Origin: Arcobacter venerupis
GTDB lineage: Bacteria > Campylobacterota > Campylobacteria > Campylobacterales > Arcobacteraceae
DNA length: 64,000 nt
Assembly (NCBI RefSeq): GCF_013201665.1
Contig: NZ_CP053840.1
Coordinates: 2,914,001 to 2,978,000 of the forward strand
Direction: 5' to 3'
How positions within the stretch are numbered: position 1 is the stretch's first letter; each line of letters opens with the position of its first letter. Shown one piece after another: positions 28,443 to 38,743 of this stretch. The position numbers and the translations under genes are program-made. The notes under the pieces are model-generated. The model was not told the DNA's origin. It saw only the letters and a program-made list of their open reading frames with translations, and ran no database searches.

Positions 28443-30968
28443 CTAAGCATCCAATTTTATTAAAAACTCTACTCCATCATTTTTATTTATTGCTTCAATT
28501 TTTCCATTCATGTTTTTTTCAATAATTACTTTTGTCATATATAAACCAATTCCTGTACCTTGATTTTCAAACTTTGTAGTAAAATAAGGTTCAAAAATTC
28601 TTTCTATTATTTGTTCATCTATATTTCCACAATTATTAAATATTGATATAAAAACTGTTTTATTTACTTTATAAATCTTGATTTCAATTACAGCTTTAAA
28701 TTTAATAATTTTATCTTTTAATAATTTTGCATCTATTGCATTATTTATTATGTTAACAATTACTTGCTCAAACTCATTTTCATAACTATCAATCTGTAAA
28801 TCTTGCGCTTCTATTTCAAGTTTTATAGAATTCTTTTCTAAAGAAGATTTAACTATTTTTGAACTTTGAATAATTGAATCTTTTATATTAAACAATTTTT
28901 TCTCTTTGGAAGGCTTATAAAAATTTCTAAAATCATCAATTGTTTGAGACATAAAATCAATTTGTAATTTTGCATTTTTAATAGTTTCATTAAACTCTCT
29001 TTGAGAAATTATTCCGTAACAATCTCTAATATAATAAATCAATAAACTAATATTATTTAAAGGTTGTCTCCATTGATGTGCAATATTCCCTAACATCTCT
29101 CCCATTGATGCCATTTTATTTTGTTGAACTAATAATCTATCTTTTTGTAAATTTTTTTCAACTTCTTCTTCTATTTTTAATTTTAACTCTTCTTCATTCA
29201 TCTTAAGTTTTGTTATATCATTTAAATAACCATAAAAACCAATTACATTTGCATAATCATCTTTTATTAAAATTGCTCTATTATAAACCCATTTTATCTC
29301 TTTATTTTTATCTATAACCCTATAAACACAAATAAAAGAGTTTGCGTCATCAGAAATTGCCTCTTTAATTACATCTTTTAATTGTTCAATATCATCTTTA
29401 TGTACAAAGTCAAAAAAGTTGCTTTTATTTTCAAAATCATCAACTTCATAACCATAAGTGCTAATACTTTTAGACACAAATTTCACACTCAAATTTTCAT
29501 CATTTACCCATCTAAAAATTACTGTTCTTCCGAATTCAGTTAATAATTGTACATCTTTTAACTCTTTTGTTAATTTAACTCTTTCATCAATATTCATTGA
29601 CATCATCAACATTCTATTTGAATTAAACTCTTTCCCTCGAACTAATATCCATTTATAGTTATTCCATTTATCTTTTAATCTATATTCACAAATAAAATGT
29701 TCACTCTTTTTATTAATATGATTTTCATACTCTTGTATAACTTTTAATTTGTCATCTTTATGAACTAACTCTATCCATTCATCAAAGTTTTGAATATCTT
29801 TTCTTTCATAACCAAACATTTCAAGCCATTTGTTTGAAAAAAAGATTTTTTTTGTTTTTAAATCCATATCCCATAAACCATCATTTGAAGCAATAATCGC
29901 TAATTCGTATCTCTCTTTCCATTTTTTAAATAAAAGATTTCTTCTTTGTAATCTTTTATCATATCTATTAAAAATTGTATTAATAAATCTTCCAAAGAAA
30001 TTTGCAGATGTTATTAGCAACAAAGCTATAAATACAACTAATAGATAAAAAGCTACTAATTTAGTTTGATATTCATCATTAATTTTTTTTCTTTCTTTAT
30101 TTGATGAATTAGTTTTTATAAAAATTTTAAACTGATATTTAGAGAAAGTATAAACTAAATCATTCTTACTCTCTTTTTCAAAGTCAAGAATATTTTTTAC
30201 ATCATTCAACTTTCCATCCATTTTATAATTAAAAACTTTTCCCTCATTTACATCATAAAAATAAAAATATGAATTATCCAATGTTTTACTTTTAGCAACA
30301 ATTGAATCAAAAATTGCTTTTTTCGTTAAAACTTTCATATCATCTATTTTAGAATATGCCCCAATAAATAAATTTAAGAAATCAATATTTTTGATATAAC
30401 TTAGCTGAATATTACTTCTTTGATTGTCAATATTGTACATAAGATTATTATCGCCAATGTATTCAATATTTCTTAACATATGGTTTTTAAATTTATCTGT
30501 TTTACTTTCTGAGTTTGTAAGTTCAATTAATTTATCAAGTATTTCTCCACCATATAAAACCTCATAATTAATATTATCAAATATCAGAAAATTTATATTT
30601 TGTTTTGATTCTATTTCGTGCAAAAAAGGTTTTAATAGATTAATATTGAACTCTTTTTTATATATTTCTTTAGCTTTTATATAACCAATTATTTCATAAA
30701 TATAATTTCCTAAATCATTTTCAATATCATCAAAACCTGTACTTGTATTATATTTTATACTTGAAATATATGTTTTTAGAATATTGTTTTTATAGAAATT
30801 TTCATTTTGAACCAAAATATCAATTTTACTTCTTTTTTCATATTCTAAAAAGAAAAAAATGACTAGAAAAGAGATAATTGATAATAAAAAGATAAATATT
30901 AAAGGCGTAAATACTATTTGATTTTTAATATCTAAAAGTGTGTAGAATTTCTTCTTTTTAAAAAACAT
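28443..30968 (-). CDS. Sensor histidine kinase with PAS domains
   Basis: It has 841 residues. A membrane segment near 17-37 and a second near 305-325 enclose a periplasmic sensor of about 265 residues. Two PAS/PAC units follow (SNDGLWDMDLKTKKIFFSNK; RWVNDENLSVKFVSKSIS), then a coiled coil. The kinase core has the phospho-acceptor H631 in GNIAHQWRQPLNNIS, the N box in IVNIINNAIDA and the G box in GTGIGLYMTKVIIEK. The AHQWRQPL type is common in Campylobacterota. The cognate regulator lies directly downstream. The signal is unknown; a TRAP substrate or related carboxylate is plausible from context. Confidence 0.92.
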   Translation of the reverse strand: MFFKKKKFYTLLDIKNQIVFTPLIFIFLLSIISFLVIFFFLEYEKRSKIDILVQNENFYKNNILKTYISSIKYNTSTGFDDIENDLGNYIYEIIGYIKAKEIYKKEFNINLLKPFLHEIESKQNINFLIFDNINYEVLYGGEILDKLIELTNSESKTDKFKNHMLRNIEYIGDNNLMYNIDNQRSNIQLSYIKNIDFLNLFIGAYSKIDDMKVLTKKAIFDSIVAKSKTLDNSYFYFYDVNEGKVFNYKMDGKLNDVKNILDFEKESKNDLVYTFSKYQFKIFIKTNSSNKERKKINDEYQTKLVAFYLLVVFIALLLITSANFFGRFINTIFNRYDKRLQRRNLLFKKWKERYELAIIASNDGLWDMDLKTKKIFFSNKWLEMFGYERKDIQNFDEWIELVHKDDKLKVIQEYENHINKKSEHFICEYRLKDKWNNYKWILVRGKEFNSNRMLMMSMNIDERVKLTKELKDVQLLTEFGRTVIFRWVNDENLSVKFVSKSISTYGYEVDDFENKSNFFDFVHKDDIEQLKDVIKEAISDDANSFICVYRVIDKNKEIKWVYNRAILIKDDYANVIGFYGYLNDITKLKMNEEELKLKIEEEVEKNLQKDRLLVQQNKMASMGEMLGNIAHQWRQPLNNISLLIYYIRDCYGIISQREFNETIKNAKLQIDFMSQTIDDFRNFYKPSKEKKLFNIKDSIIQSSKIVKSSLEKNSIKLEIEAQDLQIDSYENEFEQVIVNIINNAIDAKLLKDKIIKFKAVIEIKIYKVNKTVFISIFNNCGNIDEQIIERIFEPYFTTKFENQGTGIGLYMTKVIIEKNMNGKIEAINKNDGVEFLIKLDA

Positions 30969-30977
30969 TTTAAGCCT

Positions 30978-31700
30978 TTAATATTTTATTTTTGCAAGAT
31001 ATAATCCATTTGCCTTTGCTGGTGTTTTAAAAATATTTTTTTCTAATCTTAGCTGTTTTTTCAAATCTTCGATTGTTAATTTCTTATCATTAATTGCCAA
31101 TAAAAAACCAACCATTAATCTAATTTGAGAACGTAAATATGAATTTGCAGTAAATTTGAATACATAAATATCTTTGTATTTATAGAAAATTGTATTATAA
31201 ATTTCTCTTACAGTTATATCTTTATCACTTCCTGTTTTATGGAAATATTTAAAATCAAAAACTCCGATAAACTCTTTTATTGCTTTTTTCAATAACTCTT
31301 CATCAACAAAAGGAACATAAGTTATAAACTTGTCATTAAAAGGAGTTGTAGCTTTTGTAGTAATTATATATCTATAATCTCTTTTTTTAGCATGAAACCT
31401 TGAGTGAAAATCATCTTTTACTTTTGAGACTTTTAATATTTTAATAGAAGTTGGAAGATTTCTATTTAAAACTTCTTTTAATTTAGAAAAATCACTCCAA
31501 AAATCAGGAACAATACAATTAAAAACTTGTCCTGTTGCATGGACTTCTTTATCGGTTCTTCCACTTAAAACTATATTTGTTTCTATATTTATTTTTTTAA
31601 ATGCCTTAAGAAGTTTATCTTCAATAGTCAAACCATTTGGTTGTTTTTGACTTCCTTGATAACAACTGCCATCATAAGAGATTACAAATTTTAAATTCAT
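30978..31700 (-). CDS. truA: tRNA pseudouridine synthase A
   Basis: TruA makes pseudouridine at positions 38-40 of the tRNA anticodon stem. The catalytic aspartate is D50 in LSGRTDKEVHATGQVF. Other family features are FVISYDGSCYQGSQKQ, FHSRFHAKKRDYRY and YLRSQIRLMVGFLL. I prefer the ATG at 31698-31700 (240 aa); a TTG at 31712 overlaps the stop of the upstream gene and would add four residues. It is the last gene of an overlapping minus-strand run. Confidence 0.94.
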   Translation of the reverse strand: MNLKFVISYDGSCYQGSQKQPNGLTIEDKLLKAFKKINIETNIVLSGRTDKEVHATGQVFNCIVPDFWSDFSKLKEVLNRNLPTSIKILKVSKVKDDFHSRFHAKKRDYRYIITTKATTPFNDKFITYVPFVDEELLKKAIKEFIGVFDFKYFHKTGSDKDITVREIYNTIFYKYKDIYVFKFTANSYLRSQIRLMVGFLLAINDKKLTIEDLKKQLRLEKNIFKTPAKANGLYLAKIKY

Positions 31701-31708
31701 AAATTTTA

Positions 31709-32725
31709 TCAATACTCTTTTTTTATAGTTTGTGAATATAAAAGATATGTTCCACTAATCCAAACAACAGGAATAATATATATTGCATGTAACAAAATTT
31801 TATCTCCAATTGATTTAATTAAAACATAATATAAAACTACAGAAATTAAAGAATAAAACACTGCTCTATTTTTTTCATATCTAGGATTAAAATATCCAAA
31901 TGTAATCACTAGAAAGAGAGATAAAAAAGGAAAAAATGAAGTTAGTATAAAAAATGTTAAATCATCAATATTATCATTACGTTTAATATTATCTTTCCAA
32001 TATGAGTAAGTATCAGTAAAAATTCCTAATTTACTATCAGCAATAGAATCATTTATATACATAGATTTAAAGTCTATTTGATTAAATTCTTTTGAATCTA
32101 TAATAAAAGCTTTCCCATCATTTAATTTAAAACTTAAAGAACCTTTATCATTATCTAAAACTGCTGTCTGGCTAATTATAAATTGATCATTCTTTTTATC
32201 AGTTTTAAAAAGTTTCACATCATCATAAACTTTTTCATCTTTTGCATTTATATAAATTAGCCAATCCCCGAATTTCTGCCCAAATTCACTAGCTTTTATA
32301 TTAAAATTTGCCTCTTTTTTCTTTTTTTCTAAAAATTGTTTTGTTAAAAATTTTGTTTTTGGAATTAATCCAACAGAAATAACAAGTAACATAGCTGTTA
32401 AAAGAAGTGTAATTGGCGCAAATATTTTTAAAATATTTATAGGATTTAAACCAAAAGAAGTAATTACTGTTAATTCATATTCTCCTGCTAATTTTGCTAA
32501 AGTAATAACTAATGATAAAAAAAATGAAATAGGCATAGTATAAAATACAATTTGAGGTATTACATAAGAAAAAAGGGTGAACAACTCCAAAAAATCAAGA
32601 GTAATAACAGAAGTTAAAGATGCGATTTTTACTAAAAATACTACTGAAGTTATAAAAAATAGTCCTAAAAATATAGGAAAAAATGTGATTGCTAATTGGG
32701 AAAATAAGTATTGTTTTAATTTCAA
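31709..32725 (-). CDS. LptF/LptG-family permease (lipopolysaccharide export)
   Basis: This is a YjgP/YjgQ-type inner-membrane protein with three N-terminal and three C-terminal helices around a periplasmic domain (about residues 125-260). The start KLKQYLFSQLAITFFPIFLG and the stretch VVFLVKIASL are typical of the family. It would form the membrane part of the Lpt ABC exporter with LptB. Which of LptF or LptG it is cannot be decided here; no second copy lies in the window. The start is TTG, overlapping the stop of the peptidase gene (ATTGA), with AAAGG seven bases upstream. Confidence 0.82.
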   Translation of the reverse strand: MKLKQYLFSQLAITFFPIFLGLFFITSVVFLVKIASLTSVITLDFLELFTLFSYVIPQIVFYTMPISFFLSLVITLAKLAGEYELTVITSFGLNPINILKIFAPITLLLTAMLLVISVGLIPKTKFLTKQFLEKKKKEANFNIKASEFGQKFGDWLIYINAKDEKVYDDVKLFKTDKKNDQFIISQTAVLDNDKGSLSFKLNDGKAFIIDSKEFNQIDFKSMYINDSIADSKLGIFTDTYSYWKDNIKRNDNIDDLTFFILTSFFPFLSLFLVITFGYFNPRYEKNRAVFYSLISVVLYYVLIKSIGDKILLHAIYIIPVVWISGTYLLYSQTIKKEY

Positions 32726-33489
32726 TAAAAGGCCTTTATAATTGTTTCTAAGTCAAAAAAATATTCGCTATAAAAACCTAAAACTAAATAGGGAATAAAT
32801 GGAGTTTGAATATCTTTTTTTACAAAATTTGAATAGATTGCAGGAATTATAGCAAAAAAAGCAGCTAAAAATATAGCAATTAATCCACCACTTACTCCAA
32901 GTATAATTCCCATCATTGCAATTATTGGAATATCACCCTCACCTAAGGCTTCTTGAGTTTTTAAATTTTCATCTTTTAAAATTCTTGATTTTATATTTTG
33001 TATATAAAATGTAATTAAAAAATTTAGTAAAACAAATGCACCTGCAAATAAAAAAGCATTCTTAAAAGCTTCAATTATAAAAAAGTTTGTGGCAAAGAAG
33101 GAGAGGATAAAAACTATTAAAAGTAGATAATCAGGAACAGCCTTGTACTTTAAATCAATAAAAGATAGAGTTATTAAAACGTAAGATAATAAACACATAA
33201 AAATAAATTCTTCACTAATCCCCAATTTTAGAAATAAAGCAAAAGTTACAATTCCACTAATTAATTCAACAAAAAAATACTGAAAAGATATTTTGGCTTT
33301 ACAATAAGAACATTTTGCTCTAAGAAATAAATAGGAAAAAAGAGGGATATTATGGTACCAATAAATTACATGATTACACTTTGGGCAATGACTTCGTGCA
33401 GTTATTAAAGACTCATTTAACGGTAATCTTAGAATTAATACATTTAAAAATGAGCCTATACAAGCTCCAAAAATAAAACTAAATAGCTC
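32722..33489 (-). CDS. Prepilin peptidase (A24 family)
   Basis: This inner-membrane aspartic protease cuts type-IV prepilin-like leaders and methylates the new N-terminus. The cytoplasmic zinc-binding loop has two cysteine pairs (CPKC, CSYC). The catalytic aspartates lie in SFIDLKYKAVPDY and ALGEGDIP. About seven to eight hydrophobic helices follow. The preferred start is the TTG at 33487-33489, giving MELFSFIFGACIGSFLN, the usual PilD beginning; a GTG ten codons earlier is the alternative. It overlaps uppS by 11 bases. No pilin gene is visible nearby. Confidence 0.88.
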   Translation of the reverse strand, partial: ELFSFIFGACIGSFLNVLILRLPLNESLITARSHCPKCNHVIYWYHNIPLFSYLFLRAKCSYCKAKISFQYFFVELISGIVTFALFLKLGISEEFIFMCLLSYVLITLSFIDLKYKAVPDYLLLIVFILSFFATNFFIIEAFKNAFLFAGAFVLLNFLITFYIQNIKSRILKDENLKTQEALGEGDIPIIAMMGIILGVSGGLIAIFLAAFFAIIPAIYSNFVKKDIQTPFIPYLVLGFYSEYFFDLETIIKAFY

Positions 33490-34165
33490 CAAAGCGTCTC
33501 TCTCTTTTTGAGAAATCACTTATAATATCATCTAATTCAGCTTTTGAAAAATCCGGCCAATAAGTTTGAGTAAAAAACATCTCAGCGTAGGCATTTTGCC
33601 ATAATAGATAATTTGAAAGTCTTACTTCTCCACTTGTACGAATTAATATATCTACATCCCCCATGCCTGCTGTATCAAGACAAGATTCTAAATTTTCTTC
33701 GGTTATTTCAAGATTTTTCTCATTTAATTTCTTAATAGCTCTAATTATTTCATTTTTTGAACCGTAGTTTAAAGCTAATACTTGAGTTAAACCTTTACAA
33801 TGAAAAGTTCTTTCTTCTGTAATTGTTATTATTTTTTGTAAAGATTTTGAAAATCTAGTTAAATCCCCAATTGCTTTAAATCTAATATCATTTTTTAAAT
33901 AGATTTCTAACTCATTTTTTAAATATCTCTCAAGAAGTTTCATCAAAAATTCAACTTCAATTTTTGGTCTTTCCCAATTTTCAGTTGAAAAAGCATATAA
34001 AGTTAAATATTTAATTCCTATTGATGAACAATATGAAGTAATTTCTCGCACCGTTTTTGCGCCCTCTTCATGTCCAGCTGTTCTTTTTAATCCTCTCTCC
34101 GTTGCCCATCTTCCATTCCCATCCATAATAATGGCAATATGTTCTGGCATCTTTAAATCACTCAT
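33479..34165 (-). CDS. uppS: Undecaprenyl diphosphate synthase
   Basis: This cis-prenyltransferase makes the C55 lipid carrier for peptidoglycan and surface glycans. The signature IAIIMDGNGRWATERG holds the catalytic Asp. Also visible are YLTLYAFSTENWERP, LALNYGSKNEI, and the C-terminal DILIRTSGEVRLSNYLLWQ and EMFFTQTYWPDF. Three in-frame ATGs compete (34180, 34165, 34150). I chose 34165 because it overlaps the coaBC stop as ATGAGTGA. Length is 228 aa. Its product carries the glycan intermediates made by genes such as those at 47-60 kb. Confidence 0.95.
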   Translation of the reverse strand: MSDLKMPEHIAIIMDGNGRWATERGLKRTAGHEEGAKTVREITSYCSSIGIKYLTLYAFSTENWERPKIEVEFLMKLLERYLKNELEIYLKNDIRFKAIGDLTRFSKSLQKIITITEERTFHCKGLTQVLALNYGSKNEIIRAIKKLNEKNLEITEENLESCLDTAGMGDVDILIRTSGEVRLSNYLLWQNAYAEMFFTQTYWPDFSKAELDDIISDFSKRERRFGAI

Positions 34166-35429
34166 AACTATTAAACTCATCTTTTAATTTTTCTAAAATA
34201 TCTAATGAAACATCCAATTTTGAACCTTTAAATTCAAAAGAGTTGTTTTTTAATATTAATTCTATATTATTATTTTCGCTTCCAAAACTATTTTCTTCAT
34301 TTAAAATATTCAAACAAACTCCATCAAGATTTTTATTTTCTAACATTCTTGTGGCACTATTTAAGGCTGTTGTTTCATCCATTTCAGCTTTAAAACCAAT
34401 AGTTATAATTCCATCTTTTTCTAAAGATTTTAAAATATCCATATTTTGTTTTAACTCTAAATTCCAGTGTGTTCCAATTAACTCTTTTTTTAATTTTCCA
34501 TCTTGTGGAAAAGCTGGAAGATAGTCACTAACAGCTGCCACCATAAACAAAAATGGTTTTTTCATAATTAAAGTTGGAGTTGAATTATCCATTAAAGTAG
34601 GTTTTGTAAGAACTCCTTTTTTAGCAACTCTAAGAGAATCAACTAAATATTCATACATCTCATTTGAACTTTCAACTTTTATGATGTGAATATCTTTTGG
34701 TAAGTTTTCATAACCTCTTGTGCTCACTAAACAAACATCTGCACCTTTGTAATATAAAGCACGTGCTAAAGATGAAGCCATTTTTCCAGATGAAAAATTT
34801 GAAATATATCTTACTTCATCAATTTTTTCTATTGTTCCACCACCACTTAATACAACTTTTCTATTTATCCAATAATCATTTTTAAGTAGTTCTTTACACG
34901 TAACATCAAAAATATCAGCTGGTTCTGCCATAGCTCCATCACCAACATCTTTACAAACTAACTCTTTTGTTTGTGATGAGATAATCTCATAATTACAAAG
35001 CTTTAGCATTTTAAGACTAGCTTGTGTAATTGGATTTTTTATCATATTTGTATTAGCTGCTGGTGCAATTATTTTCATTCTTGGATAGGCAAGTGCTGTT
35101 TGCAAAAGCAGATTATTTCCTAAACCATTTGCTAGGGCATTTATTGTGTTAACACTAGCTGGTGCAATTACAAAAATATCTGACCATTTTCCAATATCAA
35201 TATGATTATAATCTTGGCTTTTATCCCAATTTTCACTTGACTCATCTAAAACTTTGTTTTGTGAAATTGCTTCAAAAGTAATTGGGTTTATAAATTTTTT
35301 TGCACCTTCTGTCATAATAACTCTAACTTGCGCACCAGCTTTTATATAAAGTCTTATTAGTTCTAAAGCTTTATAAATTGCAATTGAGCCACAAACTCCA
35401 ACTAATATTTTTTTGTTTTTTAATAACAT
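34158..35429 (-). CDS. coaBC: Phosphopantothenoylcysteine decarboxylase/synthetase
   Basis: This bifunctional enzyme of coenzyme A synthesis joins cysteine to phosphopantothenate (CoaB) and decarboxylates the product (CoaC). The CoaC half (1-190) shows the flavoprotein start ILVGVCGSIAIYKALELIR and IIAPAANTNM. The CoaB half starts near VVLSGGGTIEKIDEVRYISN, with SSGKMASSLA and MVAAVSDYLPAF. Length (423 aa) is normal. It overlaps uppS by 8 bases and follows glmU by 10, forming one unit of envelope and cofactor genes. Confidence 0.95.
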   Translation of the reverse strand: MLLKNKKILVGVCGSIAIYKALELIRLYIKAGAQVRVIMTEGAKKFINPITFEAISQNKVLDESSENWDKSQDYNHIDIGKWSDIFVIAPASVNTINALANGLGNNLLLQTALAYPRMKIIAPAANTNMIKNPITQASLKMLKLCNYEIISSQTKELVCKDVGDGAMAEPADIFDVTCKELLKNDYWINRKVVLSGGGTIEKIDEVRYISNFSSGKMASSLARALYYKGADVCLVSTRGYENLPKDIHIIKVESSNEMYEYLVDSLRVAKKGVLTKPTLMDNSTPTLIMKKPFLFMVAAVSDYLPAFPQDGKLKKELIGTHWNLELKQNMDILKSLEKDGIITIGFKAEMDETTALNSATRMLENKNLDGVCLNILNEENSFGSENNNIELILKNNSFEFKGSKLDVSLDILEKLKDEFNSYE

Positions 35430-35439
35430 TTAAAATCTT

Positions 35440-36735
35440 TTATTTTTTACTTAAAAAATGTTTGTAAAAGTAACCAGCAATAGTTTTTGCTTTTGCTCTT
35501 GTTAAATACAACTCACCTTTTTTTACATTTCCAGTTACAGTTGAACCAGCTCCAATTAAGACATCATCTTCAATATTTACAGGGGCAACAAACTGTGTAT
35601 CACTTCCTACAAATACATTTTTACCAATAATTGTTTGATGTTTATTCACACCATCATAATTACAAGTAATTGTTCCACAACCAATATTTGTTCCCTCATC
35701 AATAGAACAATCTCCCAAATATGAAAGGTGTCCAGCTTTTACACCATTTAAAATAGCTTTTTTTGTCTCTACAAAGTTTCCAATATGAGTTTTATTTAAT
35801 TCACTTAAAGGTCTAATTCTAGCCATTGGTCCAACGTCACTATCTTTAACAATTGAGTCTTCAACAACTGAGTTTGTTTTGATATGAGAGTTTATAATTT
35901 TTGAATTTCCAAGAAGCGAAACACCATTTTCAATGATTGATTCACCCTCAATTTGCACACCCTCTTCTATATAAATAGTATCAGGTAATCGCATAATAAC
36001 GCCAGCTTTCATAAACTCTTTTTTGATTCTATTTTGGTGAATCACTTCAGCGTCAGCTAATTCAACTTTTGAGTTTACACCTTTAAAATTTTCTTCATTT
36101 ACTGCTAATGGTTTTAAAACTTTATTTTGATTTATAGCCATTTCAACTAAGTCAGTTATGTAATACTCTTTTTGTGCATTGTTATTATTTAATTTAGGAA
36201 GATTCTCAAGTAAAAATTTTGTTTCAAATTGATAAATTCCAGCATTTGCAGTTGTTACTGCTAATTCAGTAGTATTTGCATCTTTTTGTTCAACTATTTT
36301 TTTAACATTTCCATTTTCTATAATTACTCTTCCATATCCATCTGCACTATTAAGTTCTAAAACAGACATTACAATAGTTGCATTTACATCAAATTTTTCT
36401 AATTCACTTGATTGAATTAAAGGCATATCTCCATTTAAAACTAACACTTTTTCATATTTAGGTGTAATTCCCATAACTGCTCCACCAGTTCCTGGATAAT
36501 TTAAATGGTCTTGAATTACAAAATTTATATTTGAAAAATATTTTTCCATTTCAGCTTGAACTCTTTGTGCTTGGTGAAATAAAACTACTGTTATATCATC
36601 GCTTAATTTTAAAGCCTCTTTTATTGAATAATATAACATTGGTTTTCCAGAAATCTTATGTAATACCTTTGGAGTATCTGATTTCATTCGTGTACCTGCA
36701 CCTGCTGCTAAAACTATAATTGATTTATTAAACAT
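35440..36735 (-). CDS. glmU: Bifunctional GlmU (UDP-GlcNAc synthesis)
   Basis: GlmU acetylates glucosamine-1-phosphate and couples it to UTP, giving UDP-GlcNAc. The N-terminal uridyltransferase has LAAGAGTRMKSDTPKVLHK and VLVLNGDMPLI. The C-terminal left-handed beta helix holds many hexapeptide repeats (GEGESIIENGVSLLG-like) and the acetyltransferase part HLSYLGDCSIDEGTNIGCG. Length is 431 aa, slightly shorter than the E. coli enzyme. It lies between the ankyrin gene (11-base gap) and coaBC (10-base gap). Confidence 0.96.
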   Translation of the reverse strand: MFNKSIIVLAAGAGTRMKSDTPKVLHKISGKPMLYYSIKEALKLSDDITVVLFHQAQRVQAEMEKYFSNINFVIQDHLNYPGTGGAVMGITPKYEKVLVLNGDMPLIQSSELEKFDVNATIVMSVLELNSADGYGRVIIENGNVKKIVEQKDANTTELAVTTANAGIYQFETKFLLENLPKLNNNNAQKEYYITDLVEMAINQNKVLKPLAVNEENFKGVNSKVELADAEVIHQNRIKKEFMKAGVIMRLPDTIYIEEGVQIEGESIIENGVSLLGNSKIINSHIKTNSVVEDSIVKDSDVGPMARIRPLSELNKTHIGNFVETKKAILNGVKAGHLSYLGDCSIDEGTNIGCGTITCNYDGVNKHQTIIGKNVFVGSDTQFVAPVNIEDDVLIGAGSTVTGNVKKGELYLTRAKAKTIAGYFYKHFLSKK

Positions 36736-36746
36736 TCTTTTCCTTA

Positions 36747-38681
36747 TTATTGTAAAACTTCATTAATTTCATTTTTCAAATTTTCTACTAACTCTTTTAT
36801 TGCTAATTCCATTTTATCATCACCAACACTTGTTGTTAACAATTTATCTAATTTACTCTCTCTATCTTTAAAAAATTGTGCGACTTTTCTATTTTTTGGG
36901 TTTTTATTATACATTAAAACTCCTGATGCAATTAGTGCAATAATAAGTCTTAAGTGACCAAAAACAGCTGCATAATTTAATAAAGTAAACCCAGAATTAT
37001 CAGGTAAATTCATATCAGCACCAGCTGCGATTAACCATCTTGCAATTTTGTAATTTCCATGCCATTGGGTATGATGAAGTGCCGTTCTGCCATGAATATC
37101 TCTTATACTTAAATCTGCTTTTTTTGTTAATAATTTTTCAACAACAAGTAAATCATTAGCAATTACAGCCTTATGAATTACTGTTCTACCATCATTATCT
37201 TTAGCATCAATATTTACTCTATATTTTAAAAAGTAAATTAATCTTTCAATAAAAATATCTCTTTGTTTTTTATCTTTGATTTTTATTCCCTCTTCAACCA
37301 TAAACATCAAAGGAGTACAACCTCTTTTATCTTTTATATTAAGATTTATTCCATAATTTATAATTGTTTTTAGAGTCTCAAAATCATTATATAAAACCAT
37401 ATCAAATAAAATATTACTTCCATCTAATCTTTGAGTTTGAATATCTGGTCTAAAAGTCAATACTTTTTTTAATAAAACATCATATTTCTCATCATCTTTT
37501 ATAAGTGCAGATAAATAAGGAGTTGCTGTTTTAAAACCTTTTATTACAGCAATTATTTCAACAATATCATCAACTACACTTCTTTCATCAAAATCTCTTG
37601 CATCAATATTTGCTCCATGAGCCATTAAAAAGTCAATCATTCTAAAATTAGAGTAACCTTTTAATATCTCTTGATGTATTAAATTCTTTTCAAATTCATT
37701 ACAAATATTTACATCTGCACCACAATCTAATAAAAATTCTATATTTGAGAAGTTCTTTTTTTCAACTTCTCTTTGAAGTGTTGTTTTCCCTTCACTATCA
37801 ATTTTATCAATTTCAATACCTTGGTCTATAAATAACTGTGCAATTGGCATATACTCTTTTTCTGCAGTTACAAGTTTATATTTCCCTTCTAGCTCTTTTG
37901 GGGGATCTTTTTGTAAAGCTGAAATATATAATAACTCATCAATAATATTTTTATTAAAATTATCAACTACATTTAAATTTGTACCTTTTTTAATAAGAAG
38001 TTCTATTAAAGGTATATTTTTTGAGCCGTGAAGGATTGTGTTAAAAAGGACATTTTGCCCATCTTTATCTAAGAAATTTACATTAATTCCATGTAAAACT
38101 AATTCTGTTGCTAATGAAATATCATCTTTTAAAACAGCTTTAAAAAGAACTGTTTGATGATTTTCATCTAAAATATTTAAAGTGTTACAGTTATTTATAA
38201 CATCTTTTAAAATTAAAAGGCTTCCACCTTCAACTGCATCAAACAATACAGTTTTTCCATAATTATCTTTTTGATTAAAATCTGCATTATAATTCATAAA
38301 AATTTGAAAGATTTTATAGTTTCCCACAAAAGCAACATCTTGAAAAACTGTTCTACCTACGCTATTTTTATGATTTATTGAATATCCATTATCCAATAAA
38401 AAACGAATCATAACACCATCTGTTCGATTAATTGCATCATCTAAAACTGTTTTTCTAAAGTTATCTTCAATAGTTAAATCAGCCCCATTTTTTACTAAAA
38501 CTTTTATAGCTTCAAATTTCTTTTTAGCTACCAATGTAAAGAGTATTGTTTTACCTCTTTCATCTCTTTTATTTAGATTAATACCTTTATTTATGTATTT
38601 TTGAATTTTATTAATGTCAATAGTATCTGACAATAATTCTTTATAAAACAAATCTTCATTGATTTTAAAAAATCCAAACAC
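36747..38681 (-). CDS. Ankyrin-repeat protein
   Basis: The 644 residues are almost entirely ankyrin repeats; I count about 15-16 units of 30-36 residues. Examples are GRTALHHTQWHGNYKIARWL and GKTILFTLVAKKKFEAIKVL, each followed by a NGAD- or AGAD-type turn. One repeat near the middle is lengthened. No signal peptide or membrane segment is visible, so it is probably a cytoplasmic protein-binding scaffold. The start codon is GTG with AAGGA nine bases upstream. It lies between the helicase gene and glmU on the same strand. Partners are unknown. Confidence 0.88.
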   Translation of the reverse strand: MFGFFKINEDLFYKELLSDTIDINKIQKYINKGINLNKRDERGKTILFTLVAKKKFEAIKVLVKNGADLTIEDNFRKTVLDDAINRTDGVMIRFLLDNGYSINHKNSVGRTVFQDVAFVGNYKIFQIFMNYNADFNQKDNYGKTVLFDAVEGGSLLILKDVINNCNTLNILDENHQTVLFKAVLKDDISLATELVLHGINVNFLDKDGQNVLFNTILHGSKNIPLIELLIKKGTNLNVVDNFNKNIIDELLYISALQKDPPKELEGKYKLVTAEKEYMPIAQLFIDQGIEIDKIDSEGKTTLQREVEKKNFSNIEFLLDCGADVNICNEFEKNLIHQEILKGYSNFRMIDFLMAHGANIDARDFDERSVVDDIVEIIAVIKGFKTATPYLSALIKDDEKYDVLLKKVLTFRPDIQTQRLDGSNILFDMVLYNDFETLKTIINYGINLNIKDKRGCTPLMFMVEEGIKIKDKKQRDIFIERLIYFLKYRVNIDAKDNDGRTVIHKAVIANDLLVVEKLLTKKADLSIRDIHGRTALHHTQWHGNYKIARWLIAAGADMNLPDNSGFTLLNYAAVFGHLRLIIALIASGVLMYNKNPKNRKVAQFFKDRESKLDKLLTTSVGDDKMELAIKELVENLKNEINEVLQ

Positions 38682-38743
38682 GATATTAAATCCTTGTACA
38701 TATTTTAGGGCTTTGAAAGTCTATAATTTTAGCTAATTTTTTA